A stretch of 63,817 bases of DNA from Temnopleurus reevesii (Eukaryota; Echinodermata; Echinoidea; Temnopleuroida; Temnopleuridae), in contig BQKZ01000323.1 of the NCBI GenBank assembly GCA_036244855.1, positions 1 through 63,817 on the forward strand, read 5' to 3'. The notes beneath the pieces are model-generated. The model was not told where the DNA came from. It did no database searches and saw only the letters and a program-made list of their open reading frames with translations. The position numbers were made by a program, and so were the translations under genes. Shown here piece by piece: positions 38,901 through 49,427 of this stretch (the stretch's first letter is position 1; the number at the start of each line of letters is the position of its first letter).

Positions 38901-40389
38901 ACATTTATCCCGTAAAATGGTCTAGAAAGTGATCCCTCTAATCAATTTTTTTTTAAATGGTCTACGTGTTGTCCCTGTTTCCCACGGCATCCATGTTTAC
39001 CAAATTTTACGGCACAACGTAGCAATACTCAGACAATAAATAAGAAAGTTATTGATATTTTAATAATGTAACCCATCGATAATTTTTCATGCAAACTAGC
39101 AACTTTTGGTCACTACATGACGTAAGGCGAGCACTTCTTTGCAAGTAGTTTTTAAGCCATATATCTATCTTTTTAAAAACGTTTTCAACATTTTAACGAG
39201 AAAAATACCTTTTTATCGTCGACAAATACAACGGCACAGATACATTCATTCATTCAACCTTTCGAATGTTTTAAAGAAAATATGCATGTATGTGTTATGA
39301 ACGGATATTTATCAAAGAGAATAAGCTAACAGTCGAGAAATGCGTGACATACGTCACAAAATGTGATCAAAAGTTTCAAATTTGCATTGAAAAATCACTG
39401 TTTAGTGATATATCATTCAAATATATTGTCCGATTTGCTACAAACTTCTTAATCTGTTTGTCTAATTGTTCTGATTTTAATCAACGCAAGATATCAAGTG
39501 TTCCTGAGAAATATAATTATGCATGTACTCTTTTCAGGTATTACTCTGAAGACATATAGTATAATATACGTCTGGCTTTACGAAACAAAATGTCAAGAAG
39601 TAGAAGAAACATATTTACAAAGACTAGAAGCATGAAATGCAAATTCAAAGTCGAAAGTGAATGAATGTATTATGTCTTATGAAGAAACCTATAGAAATAG
39701 ATTTTAGAATATAATGAGATTCGCTTTAGCTATAATCCGTAATTACATATATATATATATCACCATTCGGGAATAGTATTAACAATTACCGTCATATAAT
39801 GCTTTACTACAAAATACATTTGCGTACATTCGTTGTATCTACTTTAATTTGGTAATTCAATCTCTGTTACATATGCAATGCTGACAAAGGTGTTGAACGC
39901 CCAAAATCTATTCAACGGTACTATACCATTCATTTAGGGTATTACCCATGATTGGAATGCCCACGACCATGAAGAACCATTGTCCTGTCCAGCTGAAGAA
40001 TAATGTCCCAGCTGATTAGGCTAGGAAATTATTGCGCACTTGTTACATCTATATAGTAACTAATTAACACATAAAGCATACTCGTCTGAACTACTCCCAA
40101 GGCTAGAAGGATTGTTAGAATCGGGTCGATCGTTCGTTGCTTGCAAGATGGAAATCTATGCTCAAGTCAAGGAACTGTTGAAAAGAGCAAAATGGTACAA
40201 TTAAAAAGAAACATAATAATGAATATACATAAGTAATCATGTCGTGAAAGAAATAACAAGAATACCGGGGTGAGCATGGTCAACAATTATACCATTGTTG
40301 AATTTCTCAACCTGTGTAAATAAAAAAACGAACGAAAAAAGGGAATATGATTCTATTTTCCCTATTTACTCCAATGTTCCCGTACGACC
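35989..40389. other. No gene recognised in 4.4 kb
   Basis: AT-rich DNA with homopolymer runs. A perfect 12-bp hairpin stem with a 6-base loop lies at 36308-36337 (TTAAAAGGGTGC and inverse); similar GCACCCTTTT words occur elsewhere, so it is probably a small repeat. The tract 39080-39560 resembles 10500-10860. Confidence 0.5.
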
Positions 40390-40390
40390 N
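40390..40390. other. Single N (assembly ambiguity or join)
   Basis: One N precedes an eight-T run. Together with the N at 42828 it brackets a 2.4-kb block that holds exons 7 and 8, so their order and distance depend on assembly. Confidence 0.9.
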
Positions 40391-40551
40391 TTTTTTTTCA
40401 GTTATGACGTAAAAGCTTGAGGAAAGCCACCTACCATCAGCAGATGGCGTTATTCGCATATCAGTTCACACGAAGATTGAGTACCAGAATATGGTGTTTT
40501 GTATAAAATTCGTCAGACCTGAAAGGATTCTTTCAACAACATAGCATTATG

Positions 40552-40557
40552 TTTAAT
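40552..40557 (-). terminator. Possible poly(A) signal of the LDLa/EGF gene
   Basis: The minus strand reads ATTAAA about 130 bases after the TAA stop. ATTAAA is the commonest variant of the animal polyadenylation signal. In AT-rich DNA this is only suggestive. Confidence 0.35.
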
Positions 40558-40685
40558 TTCATATATTTGCATCTCATTTGTATTGATGCTTGATTGAACC
40601 TTATCAGTCGCATACCAGTGCTGTACACTCACTTTTTGTTAGCTGCTGATCAATGACAGTGGATGGCAATAGAAAATCTGATGTA

Positions 40686-40807
40686 TTATGAAAGGAAGTC
40701 ACAATCTTCATCGCTGTGATCAGGGCAGTCATAAACCTCGTTACACAAACCACTAATCGGAAAACACACGTCAACTGATTTACACCGTACAAGTCCGTCC
40801 GGGCAAC
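40686..40807 (-). CDS. Exon 8: LDL-receptor class A module 6 and stop
   Basis: The terminal coding exon follows TGTTCGCAG. Its first two bases (GT) complete the sixth cysteine of module 5. It reads CPDGLVRC, KSVDVC, FPISGLC, NEVYDCPDHSDEDC, then DFLS and TAA. Six cysteines and SDE are conserved; the usual CDG is CNE. The protein therefore ends four residues after the last cysteine. An alternative donor (T|GTGACT just before the last cysteine codon is completed) would let the gene continue further left, but it is weaker than the read-through to TAA and no further module is visible below 40.6 kb. Confidence 0.8.
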
Positions 40808-42357
40808 CTGCGAACACAAAATAATAGAAAATTAAAATGAAATTAGAGATTAATCTAAATATTATCATATTGCTCGTTGATCGCAAATGTCTTATAATCA
40901 ATTGTGTTCGATTCATTGCAAGCACCGCCCTCGCAGTGGACAAATATTGTTTTCTTTTCTTTCACATCTCAAATAGTATTAACGTCTTCTGTAAATTTGT
41001 TTAATGTTTTTCGTAACGCACGAAACATATCAATTTTAATAAAATTTGCTCCCATGTTTGCTTTACTTTCTTAGAAGCAGAAATGTATATCTCGTTAAAA
41101 CCATATTGAAAAAATTCGATCGAAACTTATGATTTGCGTGGGAAGATCAATATAACCACTAACTGTAGTCTTGGGTGCCTAAATTTTGAAGTACATATTT
41201 ATCTTATTTTAAAAAAGATCAAATATAACCAATGTAAACTCGAGCTTTCGTATATAAATGTGATATTCTCAAATGTCACGCGAGTCAGGTTCCCATATCA
41301 AATTTAATCTGGCAGAAAGAAGTTTAGAGACAATGTACATATATGTTTGCAGTGCATTCGGTTTTGCTACCGTAACGGCGGATATTACTATAAAATCCAG
41401 TAACGTAAGGTTAGAAAATCTGAACATCGCTTCCCAATGGTTACAAAGAGAATTAAAAACTAATGCCTCCAAACAAATGGGCTTTTTAATATATAAATCA
41501 TACATTTTGCTAAAATCACTAATCGTTTGATTGAAAAGCTTGAAATATGATGATCTGTTAAACTATATATTGCTTGTGGGTATCTAACCCAAATAATCAA
41601 TTCTTGCCAACGACAATAGATGATTTCAAACGATATATCACGATACCGCTGTTATGGATATGATAGAGGTTGGGAAGGTGACTTCCGGTTTGGGAAGCTA
41701 ATGCACGTGTGACGCCTATCATCCTTTCAGAAAATGTTCATATTTAACATCATCAAAGGTACCTGGCATGCCTGGTGCTCCATCAAACAAACACACTATC
41801 ATGGTGTAATAATGGCTAATAGCATGATATATTTATGATAAAAGTGTAAAACAAACAAGATATTTCCATGTAAAACCTGGCAAAGTGGAACGCACATGTT
41901 TGCACGTAACCGGAAGTGGGTATCCGGAGTCCCATGGCTTGTTTACGGTGGAAACTGCATAGCGCCATCTGCAATTCTTAATTGGCGGTCTCGAGAATTA
42001 TACGTTTTACAAAGAAGTATTTAATATTTTTCCATGGCAATTTAAGGTTCTTTTTCTTTTCAGCCAATTTGAGCGTAGAGATAGCTTGTCAGATGATTAT
42101 CTTCTTTTTCGTTTATCCGTGTATTTTTGCTGTATGTGTATTTTGTTGCAGGACCCTATCGAAAATAGTTTGTGGTCAGTGACGGGAGAAACCATCGCAA
42201 AGTAAAACGAATAATTAGATAAAAGAACCTTTCAAAAACCGCTTTGTTTTCACGACGTCTCAAAATAGGAGACAAAACGTTTCCAATTCCCATTTCTTTT
42301 TTTTTCGATTACGTCTATGACGAAAGCATTTCGGTTGCAATTATCATATACACTTAC

Positions 42358-42519
42358 AGAACCATTCATCATGCTGACTAGGGCATGCAGTATGTCCATC
42401 ACACTCTTGATGTCGAAAGAAACAGACGTCATCATCAACACATTTTGTACCATTGCTATCAAGACAGAGATCCCAGTAGAAGTTGGTTTGCCCGACGTAC
42501 ATATTGTAAGGATCATGGA
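42358..42519 (-). CDS. Exon 7: divergent LDL-receptor class A module 5
   Basis: This 162-bp exon has acceptor ATATACAG and donor T|GTAAGT. It is longer than the other module exons because about 17 residues (HDPYNMYVGQTNFYWDL) precede the first cysteine. The module then reads CLDSNGTKC, VDDDVC, FFRHQEC, DGHTACPSQHDEWF, with the sixth cysteine split across the splice site (T plus GT of the next exon). Cysteine spacing fits LDLa, but the Asp before the fifth cysteine is Ala, and SDE is HDE, so calcium binding is probably weakened. NGT is a potential glycosylation site. A near-identical partial copy lies 400 bases away after an N. Confidence 0.82.
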
Positions 42520-42827
42520 CTGTATATAAGGAAGATAAAATCATACGAAATTAGAACAAAATCTATATTTAATTGTACGATAGTATTTTTAAAGGTCCAC
42601 TATTATGAAAATACAAGTTGATCTGTATTGATGTATTATACCATTATCAATACCCTTTTCAGTGAAAGAGGGCCCAAATGTGGTTCATATATTTTATAAT
42701 ATTTTTTCTTGTCAATCCTGTTGTGACATCACAAGAGTCAAGTTTGTTCACCTTTCTAGATCATGTTTCAGAGCTGGTTCTGTAAATAACAAAAGGAAAT
42801 ATGTGGATCAATGCAGGTATTTCAATT

Positions 42828-42828
42828 N
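42828..42828. other. Single N (assembly join)
   Basis: One N sits exactly at the left edge of the duplicated exon 7 fragment, which is what an unmerged overlap between two contigs would look like. Confidence 0.9.
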
Positions 42829-42921
42829 CGTCATCATCAATACATTTTGTACCATTGCTATCAAGACAGAGATCCCAGTAGAAGTTGGTTTGCCCGACGT
42901 ATATATTGTAAGGATCATGGA
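42829..42921 (-). pseudogene. Partial second copy of exon 7 next to an assembly N
   Basis: This segment repeats the 5' part of exon 7, including a CTTACAG acceptor and the HDPYN to KC(I/V)DDD coding stretch, then stops at the N at 42828. It lacks the second half of the module and any donor. A few base changes and a 4-base deletion in the flanking intron separate it from exon 7. It is best read as an alternative haplotype or unmerged contig end, not a ninth exon. Confidence 0.7.
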
Positions 42922-43868
42922 CTGTAAGGAAGATAAAATCATACTAAATTAAAACAAAATCTATATTTAATTGTACGATAGTATTTTTAAGCATTCGTCC
43001 ATAATTTTTTACGACTTTAATAACTGTTGTCGGAATTAGAGTTGGAGAGAAGTGGTGGCAATCCGACGCAGAGATCACTCTATGATGTATAAATACTTAG
43101 CGTAGCAGGAATAGGGTGGATGAGATATATTGCATCATATATTGTATAAGTAAGAAAACTGCATGTGTAAGCATTTAATAGCGATCCATGTCATTTTTTA
43201 TGACGTAATGAATTATGCTAAAGTTGTTCATTTACATACAGAATATTTTAAATGGTGATTTAGATATTGGTACTATCAAAGTATTTCTATATGCAACTTT
43301 TATATATGGTATGAATTCAGTAATATCTTAAAGGCAGAGAGACTTCACTTTCAAAGTTGAACGTCAGAACAACGAGAGGGCACTCATAAATATGCCACCG
43401 TTTACCTTCCGGGAGTGGCGAAGTCAGAATTTGTCAATCGAATTAGATCTCCACCTAGACATCGCAAGATATTACTGATTTTGGTGTATCTATTCACTAC
43501 CTGCATGCGCTTTAAAACTACTCTGTAAATCAACATAATGTGAACATCAATGCTTTGGATGTGGGATTTTGTTTGGCAGTGCACTGCCAGTATATGTTCT
43601 TTTTAAGCACCCTCCGATGGTTCGAGACCAAAACAATAACTTGCGTTGATTAAAAGCGCAAAAATTAGACGAACAGATCAAAAGAGTTTGAGCGAAATCG
43701 GATAATAATAAAGATTTTTTGTTTTAAGTTATTGAAAAATAATTCAAACATTCATATTTTAGCATATTGGCAAGTTTTTGCAGGTTCATTACATGTAACG
43801 AATGTCTTCTGTAGCACTGCCTCTAAATTTGAATATCTCTTTCGTGTATTATTCCATATAATACATAC

Positions 43869-43988
43869 CACACGCTGTTTCATCGCTCCCATCAGAGCAA
43901 TGGGTGTAGTTATCACACAGCCAGTCAGGTTCGATACACTGCTTTCCATTGGCACATTTCATCTGGCCTGGTTCACATTCAAAAGTGC
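43869..43988 (-). CDS. Exon 6: LDL-receptor class A module 4
   Basis: This 120-bp exon lies between CTTCCATCAG and G|GTATGT, phase 1. It reads TFECEPGQMKC, ANGKQC, IEPDWLC, then DNYTHCSDGSDETAC. The six cysteines, the WLC element and SDE are conserved. The residue just before the fifth cysteine is His rather than the usual Asp, so one calcium ligand is altered. NYT within the module is a potential N-glycosylation site. Confidence 0.88.
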
Positions 43989-44263
43989 CTGATGGAAGAC
44001 AAAGGGAAAGTGTTAAATTTCGATGAAAACTTTCTCGTGTTCGATATTTTGAAATATAAATCGTTGATTGGAGAGCATGTCATTGCTCACTGGCCGTGTC
44101 AGAATGGTCACCGTAAATGGAGGTAGAACCTTGTAGCACGCTGGGTGCTGGGTGCCGAGTCTTGCAAGAGTCTCTTCTTTGTCACCCCCCCCCCCCCCCC
44201 CCCCCCCCCCAAAAAAAGGGTCCATGTTTCAATGTTATCATATTTAGTTTACGTGTCTCATCT

Positions 44264-44776
44264 AGGAATTTCCCCAAGACATCGATATGCTGCTAGAAAA
44301 TAGTAGACAACAATGAATGTAAAAAAAATGATAAAGACATTGTATGAGCAAAATCAGATTAACCATTCGAAAGTCATGAATTTTTTAAAGTCTCCATTTA
44401 CACATCCGATGGGTGTCCTTGGGTTGGCAACTCTGTAGAATCTGCCATAATGGAGAACTCTCCATTCACTTTGTACAAAACATAACAGACTTTCATCTGT
44501 TTAATTTTTTTTATTCAGGAATGATACATCAACATGAATTCTGCAAGCATTACAGAAAGAAGGATCGCGATTTCTCATTCAACATTTGATATTGATTGGG
44601 AAGGTTGTCCATGACTGTCTGACATGAGATGTGGAAATAAAAAGTTGGAAATTCATAACTTTTAAACGGATCGTCCTATTTTACTATTTTTTTTTTTTTT
44701 TAACAATTCGTTCATCTCATTGGTTTTCATTTACTGACAGCACATCAATGTCCGGGGGGGGGGGAGTTCCCATCTA
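44264..44776. mobile_element. AAAGGGGAA-family element in intron 5
   Basis: The left half has GAGCAAAATCAGATTAACCA and TGGAGAACTCTCCATTCACT; the right half has GGAAATTCATAACTTTTAAA and ends GGGAGTTCCCATCTAA. Poly-T and poly-G runs are inserted. It lies about 40 bases from exon 5. Confidence 0.6.
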
Positions 44777-44812
44777 AGTAACGGTAAGTTATTTCAAATT
44801 TTGTTGACTTAC

Positions 44813-44926
44813 TGCACATCGATTCATCAGATCCGTCCCGGCAGTCGATTAGACCGTCACACCTCCACAATGATGGGTAGCAGCTAGATCCATCGAGGCA
44901 CATGGATTCACCTTCAGGACACAGAG
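44813..44926 (-). CDS. Exon 5: LDL-receptor class A module 3
   Basis: This 114-bp exon follows TTGGTTCAG and ends A|GTAAGT, a near-ideal donor. It encodes [22 protein letters not shown] and [15 protein letters not shown]. Six cysteines, the LWR aromatic-basic pair, CDG, DC and SDE are all present, so this is the most canonical LDLa module of the gene. The split first codon completes as GCT with G from the EGF exon. Confidence 0.9.
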
Positions 44927-45271
44927 CTGAACCAAAGATACAAGGATTCGGGGAAACGTGGAAACACATGGTGGGGAAAAAGAATAGAATAATAGCAAGG
45001 CATATGTGTTCCCCTTCTGGGCAGGGACCGAGGTGGTTATAGGCCTCAAGGACAGAATTAGATGTGCAACCATTTTAGTATTGATTGTGCATTATTGCAT
45101 GCAGTAATAATATTTGAAGAAAAAGAATCTAATGTAGATTAAATCATGGGGATTCATTTTTTAATTAACTCACTTCCAGGATATTTCAAGATTAATTGTG
45201 AATTGACAATTCCATTTGTTATTCACAAGGCTACGTGAGCCGATTTACGGTAATTAGTCAAATGAACAATG

Positions 45272-45773
45272 AATACTCCTGCAAAACAGTTACATGTAAT
45301 TCTATCAGTCTAATGATAGGCTAACTTCGTAATACACGCCTTGGAGCGAGTAGAAAATCCCCGCTGTTTCAGTTTGTCTTTACGCTCTGCCATCATTACC
45401 AAAAAAAAAAAACTAATTTACCTATTTGACAGTTTGTCCCAATAAAGTCCGGTACACATGTACAGTTGTAATCTTGCACCAGATCAGTACAAGTTGCAAG
45501 AATTGATTTCAGAAATCAAGAAATACTCCTGCAAAGTAGGTACGTATAGTTCAGTGTGATGATAAATTAACTTTACAATACAGGCCTAGGACCAAGAATT
45601 AAAATTCCCTCTGTTATGTTCTTTGTTTGTATGTTTACCTTCATCAAACTTACCCCCCCCCCCCCAAAAAAAAAAAATATATATATATATATTTTACCTA
45701 TTTGGCAGTTGGTTCCGATGAAGCCCGGTACACAGGTACAGTTGTAATGGCGCATCAGATCAGTACAAGTCGC
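45272..45773. repeat. 250-bp direct repeat carrying the EGF exon
   Basis: Copy 1 is about 45272-45497 and copy 2 about 45522-45773. Both begin AATACTCCTGCAAA, continue through diverged intron sequence, then an A- or C/A-rich run, the EGF donor, and the 3' part of the EGF exon. The copies differ by many substitutions and small indels, so the duplication is old relative to allelic variation. Copy 1 ends where exon sequence joins GTTGCAAGAAT, a word that also occurs in the intron at about 45898. Confidence 0.7.
45422..45497 (-). pseudogene. Truncated duplicate of the EGF exon in intron 4
   Basis: The minus strand reads ATCTDLVQDYNCTC then [11 protein letters not shown], followed by a GT donor. 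This copies the last two thirds of the real EGF exon with a few substitutions (for example MRH to VQD, and PGF to PDF). There is no stop in the retained frame, and the hydroxylation motif survives. The first two cysteines and the splice acceptor are missing; the sequence runs straight into intron-like DNA, so it cannot be used as a normal module. It belongs to a 250-bp direct repeat. Confidence 0.75.
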
Positions 45774-45811
45774 TCCGTTCATACAGGGGGAAGAGGCGCA
45801 GTCATCAAAAA
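45698..45811 (-). CDS. Exon 4: EGF-like module
   Basis: This 114-bp exon has acceptor TTTCTAG and donor G|GTAAAA, phase 1 at both ends. It encodes [34 protein letters not shown]: six cysteines with EGF spacing (4, 5, 8, 1 and 8 residues between). The segment [12 protein letters not shown] fits the consensus for Asp/Asn beta-hydroxylation (C-x-D/N-x4-F/Y-x-C-x-C). With the acidic pair before the first cysteine this suggests a calcium-binding EGF, although the classical DxDEC start is incomplete. GFIGTNC is a standard EGF ending. It is the only EGF module in the protein and sits between LDLa2 and LDLa3. A truncated copy lies 200-390 bases downstream in the next intron. Confidence 0.88.
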
Positions 45812-46510
45812 CTAGAAAAGAAAAATACTGATGGATAGTCAAATTCGAGGGGAATCATCATCCTAACAAAACAGGTGTTTTTTACGGTTGCAGTTAGGTT
45901 GCAAGAATCAATTTCTTTGACAATAATAACAACCGAAATGAACAAAATTGCACAAAGCTTAAATTTAAAAAACGTTGAATTATCATAGGCTTTTACAAAA
46001 TTAAGCATGCTGGCATTTTGAAAATTACTCATTTTGCTCATATTATACATATTAGTCTATTTACTCAATTTATTTACTCAAACTTATCTATATAAAAAAG
46101 TCATAGTTTACTGGAATATCAGTTGACTTCCAGGTAATGATTGTTCATATTGTCATTTTTACTAGTTCGTCTTAAGATTATGGAAATGAAACGAATCTTG
46201 CCATATCAATGGTCGTGCAGTTTTATGTATGTTCTTCGAATTACGTTGGTGGCAATTATCGTCAACCATCGTGAATACGTTAAGCATAACGCACAACACA
46301 GAGGATGGCCAACCGTTTAGTCTTCAACGGGATGTTTATTCTTAGATAAGGGATTCAACCAACTATGAAAGAAAGAAAAAATGATGCCTTCTTACCTACA
46401 AAACAAAATAGCAAATCTTATTCGCGTCTATTTTGAATGTGGAACAATTATTTTTCATTATTCCCCTTTTCCTTTCTTTTTTTTTCGTGTTTTGATCGTT
46501 GATGACATAC

Positions 46511-46633
46511 CACATTGGGATTCATCTGATTCATCCAAACAGTCCATCTCTCCGTCACATATATCTGATGATTGGATACATTGTTTATTATCAGCACATT
46601 TGGACATTGTTTCCAGAGGGCACGATTCATTTT
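46511..46633 (-). CDS. Exon 3: LDL-receptor class A module 2
   Basis: This 123-bp exon has a strong polypyrimidine tract and TTGCAG acceptor, and a G|GTATGT donor. In phase 1 it encodes NESCPLETMSKC, ADNKQC, IQSSDIC and DGEMDCLDESDESQC. All six cysteines and the full calcium-binding signature (CDG, DC, SDE) are kept. The leading NES is a potential N-glycosylation site in the short linker before the first cysteine. It begins the compact cluster of modules between 46.6 and 40.7 kb. Confidence 0.88.
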
Positions 46634-46728
46634 CTGCAAGAAAAAAAATAATTTGTGACATCAAATTATTCACTGTGCAAAATTGTATTTCATGATCTTT
46701 AAATTAACCATGTTCCAAAAAAATTCTT

Positions 46729-47347
46729 ACAGGGGGAGAATGTCATTATCATGCACTAAGCGAATGAAGGAAAGTCAAAAGAAAGAATTGTGAATATTTG
46801 AAAAATATCTGACAATCTGTTCAAAAGTTATGAATGTTGAAAATGTCAATGGCAACACGATCTCCGCCACTGATGTGGATCCGTGCAATCAGTAACTTTG
46901 GACGATATTTGTGACGTCATGTGGGACAACTCCTTATTCATTCTGTATGCCAAATTCACAGTTTTTTAATATTTTTTTAGAAAATTTGACAGAATGATGA
47001 CTTTCACGTGTGAGTATAGCATGTCTACACCAATTCTGTATCTAATTTCAATTCTGTATCTAATTTTGAAGAGAATCATACTTTTTTCAAATTAGATATC
47101 AATCCTTTTCTTTGAAAAAAAAATATGTACAAATTGAATGGTGAGTTATTCGATAGTACGTCACAGATTCTGCCAGTTGTCGACCACACGGATCGCCATC
47201 AGAGGCAGGAATTGTTCTATCATTGAGAAGTTGAATATTCCCAACTTTTGAATGAATTGTCCGATTTTGCTCAAATTTTCAGTTTGTTTTTCGGATTTCT
47301 TTTCATTCAACGAGACCACGATAACTACAGGTGTAAATTCCCCTTTG
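46729..47347. mobile_element. AAAGGGGAA-family element in intron 2
   Basis: Left end AGGGGGAGAATGTCATTATC and right end GGTGTAAATTCCCCTTTGAT are mirrored, with GACAATCTGTTCAAAAGTTA and TGTCCGATTTTGCTCAAATT inside. It starts about 95 bases beyond exon 3. Confidence 0.65.
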
Positions 47348-48490
47348 ATATTCAAGACCGTAAAACAAAAACAAAATGGATTGGCCTCGAAGTAGTCTGA
47401 AATCGGAAGTGAATAAGCAAAGATAATCTGACGAATATACGGAACCAAAATGTGATAAATAGGCTCGTTAATATTCTTGAATCTGTGGTGATGCGACTTC
47501 CAGAATTGATAATAAGCTCCTATATTAAGATGGCTGCCACTCAAGCCATGTCTCAATAGATCTATTTCAGTCATTGCTAGATATTTCGTTGTTTTGTTGT
47601 TTACGTGGCCATCTGAAGGGAGCTGTGTGATCTGCCCTTGAGAGGCGAAACAGAAGGAGAGGGGTCTCGAGTGACTCCCTTGTGTACCCTTAACACGTGT
47701 TCCACCACGCCCACATCAGTCCTAAAGTAATGAATTAAAGATTGCTGTGAATGAAAGATCATCGACCTTTGAGGGTAATTTTGGCCTTTCCTTTAACATG
47801 TTTAAAAGCCTTTGATCCCTCTGGACGCTTTACCATGTCCAAAATTCAGCATTTTAATCTTTTGGCTGTCTTGTCTCGATTATGATGTACATCTTCTCAC
47901 TCTTTCTCTACCTCATTATTTCCACCTGAAAATATATAAATTGTTGACAAACTGGAACAATATCCTATCAATTTGCAAGCAAAACGTCAAATGAAATGTG
48001 ACATACGGAAACCAATACTTAAAAGCCTACAAATCATATCATATTTCACGAACATTTCACAGTCAATGTGAAATCATACAATAGCCTATGAGAGATTCTT
48101 ATTCTAATTTCCCCTCCCCCCCCCCCCCCCTCCCCTCAAAACTCATTCTTGGTTTAAAAATTTGTTTTGAAAATTGATATATAAAAAGCCTGTCCTCGTA
48201 TTTGAAAGCATAAGGCCTTAACCCAAGAGCATAAAAGCGTTATACTGACTAGATTTTTAAGCAAACGGAATAATATGGAGTATGCAAATGCAATATATAG
48301 AAAGAAGTATATGTTGTAATGTAAGGCTATTAATTAATTTTACATATGAAATTGTTTTAATTTGCAGAATTAAATATTTTTCAGAAAATATTTATCAAGC
48401 ATCTTCACAACTAAATACCTATAAAAAGGGTTGTATAAATTAGAACGTATCATTGCCCCCCCCCCCCGGTCACCCCAGAGACAACAACGT
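47348..48490. other. Intron 2 sequence, nothing recognised
   Basis: AT-rich, with poly-C runs near 48116 and 48457. Confidence 0.5.
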
Positions 48491-48740
48491 TAAGGCTGAC
48501 TCACACTTTTGCGTTTTTAGCCTGCGTCGGCCCAGCATTTCTTACTAAAAAATTAGATTTTATGCTCCCCGAGCGCACAGTATACGCTGACCGGACCAGA
48601 CAATGGAATGATGTTCGGCTTGCGCTCAAGGAGTGTATGCCGAACGTCAGTCCACAGTATGACCTGCGTCTTTGTGCGTTATTTTTCAAAAACGCTCGGG
48701 CGACGCAGACTAAAAACGCAAGGTTTAGGTCGGCCTTTTA
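48491..48740. mobile_element. Inverted-repeat element, GCGTTTTTAGCC family, copy D
   Basis: The clearest copy. Left end TAAGGCTGACTCACACTTTT then GCGTTTTTAGCC; the right end inverse reads AAAAGGCCGACC with the same GCGTTTTTAG. Interior ACAGTATACGCTGACCGGAC and CCGAACGTCAGTCCACAGTA match the other copies. Confidence 0.75.
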
Positions 48741-49427
48741 AAGATGATATAAATAAACATAATTGGTACACATCTCACATCATTATGGGGCCAATGATTC
48801 TTGCTGGTACATATTAAATAACTTTTCCCCACGTCCCTTTTGAGATGTAATCACAATCTCGTTTTAATACGTAACCATTGCTCTAAATACGTGTGCATTG
48901 TCCTTCATTCCTTGAAAAAAAAAAGATGTCTATCTCGCATGTACGGTCGATTTCCGATTCCTAGAATAACCCCCAAATGAACGTAAAATATATAATTTAC
49001 TACGTTTTTAGTTCCCAGTAGTGGGATTCTTGACTCTAAAAAAAAACGTGTATTATTAGAAGGGCTCTAAATGCATGAAGGAATACCAAAGAAATGTGGC
49101 TGTATGAGAATAATAATATATATTGAATTCCCTCTCCATGCTTCCTGAATGTGCTTACTTTTAGTCTGCATGGAAGTTTGAATTTCTTCTTATCCTTTTC
49201 AGCTCAACGGAATGAAAGTTTTAGTTACATGATTAATGGCTGTACCCATTTGTCCAATAAAAAAGACCCACAGCATGTTTCAAACGTATTACATATGAAA
49301 AATAAATCAATGAAGTATAATATTGATATGTTCATTAGCTGAATTAAAGATGATGTATAAAACAAATTACAGAGTATGTTTTTTCATCAGATTCAACCAG
49401 ATTATTTCCGTAAAGATTTTAGGCCGC
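48741..49427. other. Intron 2 sequence, nothing recognised
   Basis: AT-rich; no exon of the LDLa/EGF type found. Confidence 0.5.

Larger units (their letters stand above)
42427..42990. repeat. Near-identical 166/162-bp direct duplication around an N
   Basis: Copy 1 is 42427-42592 and copy 2 is 42829-42990. They differ at four positions I can see (plus a TATA deletion in copy 2) and start at homologous bases exactly where the N ends. The sequence between them (42593-42827) is not repeated nearby. Confidence 0.8.

Noticed and set aside
42829..42921. A ninth exon (second copy of module 5)
   Set aside because: It stops at an N halfway through the module, has no donor, and is nearly identical to exon 7.
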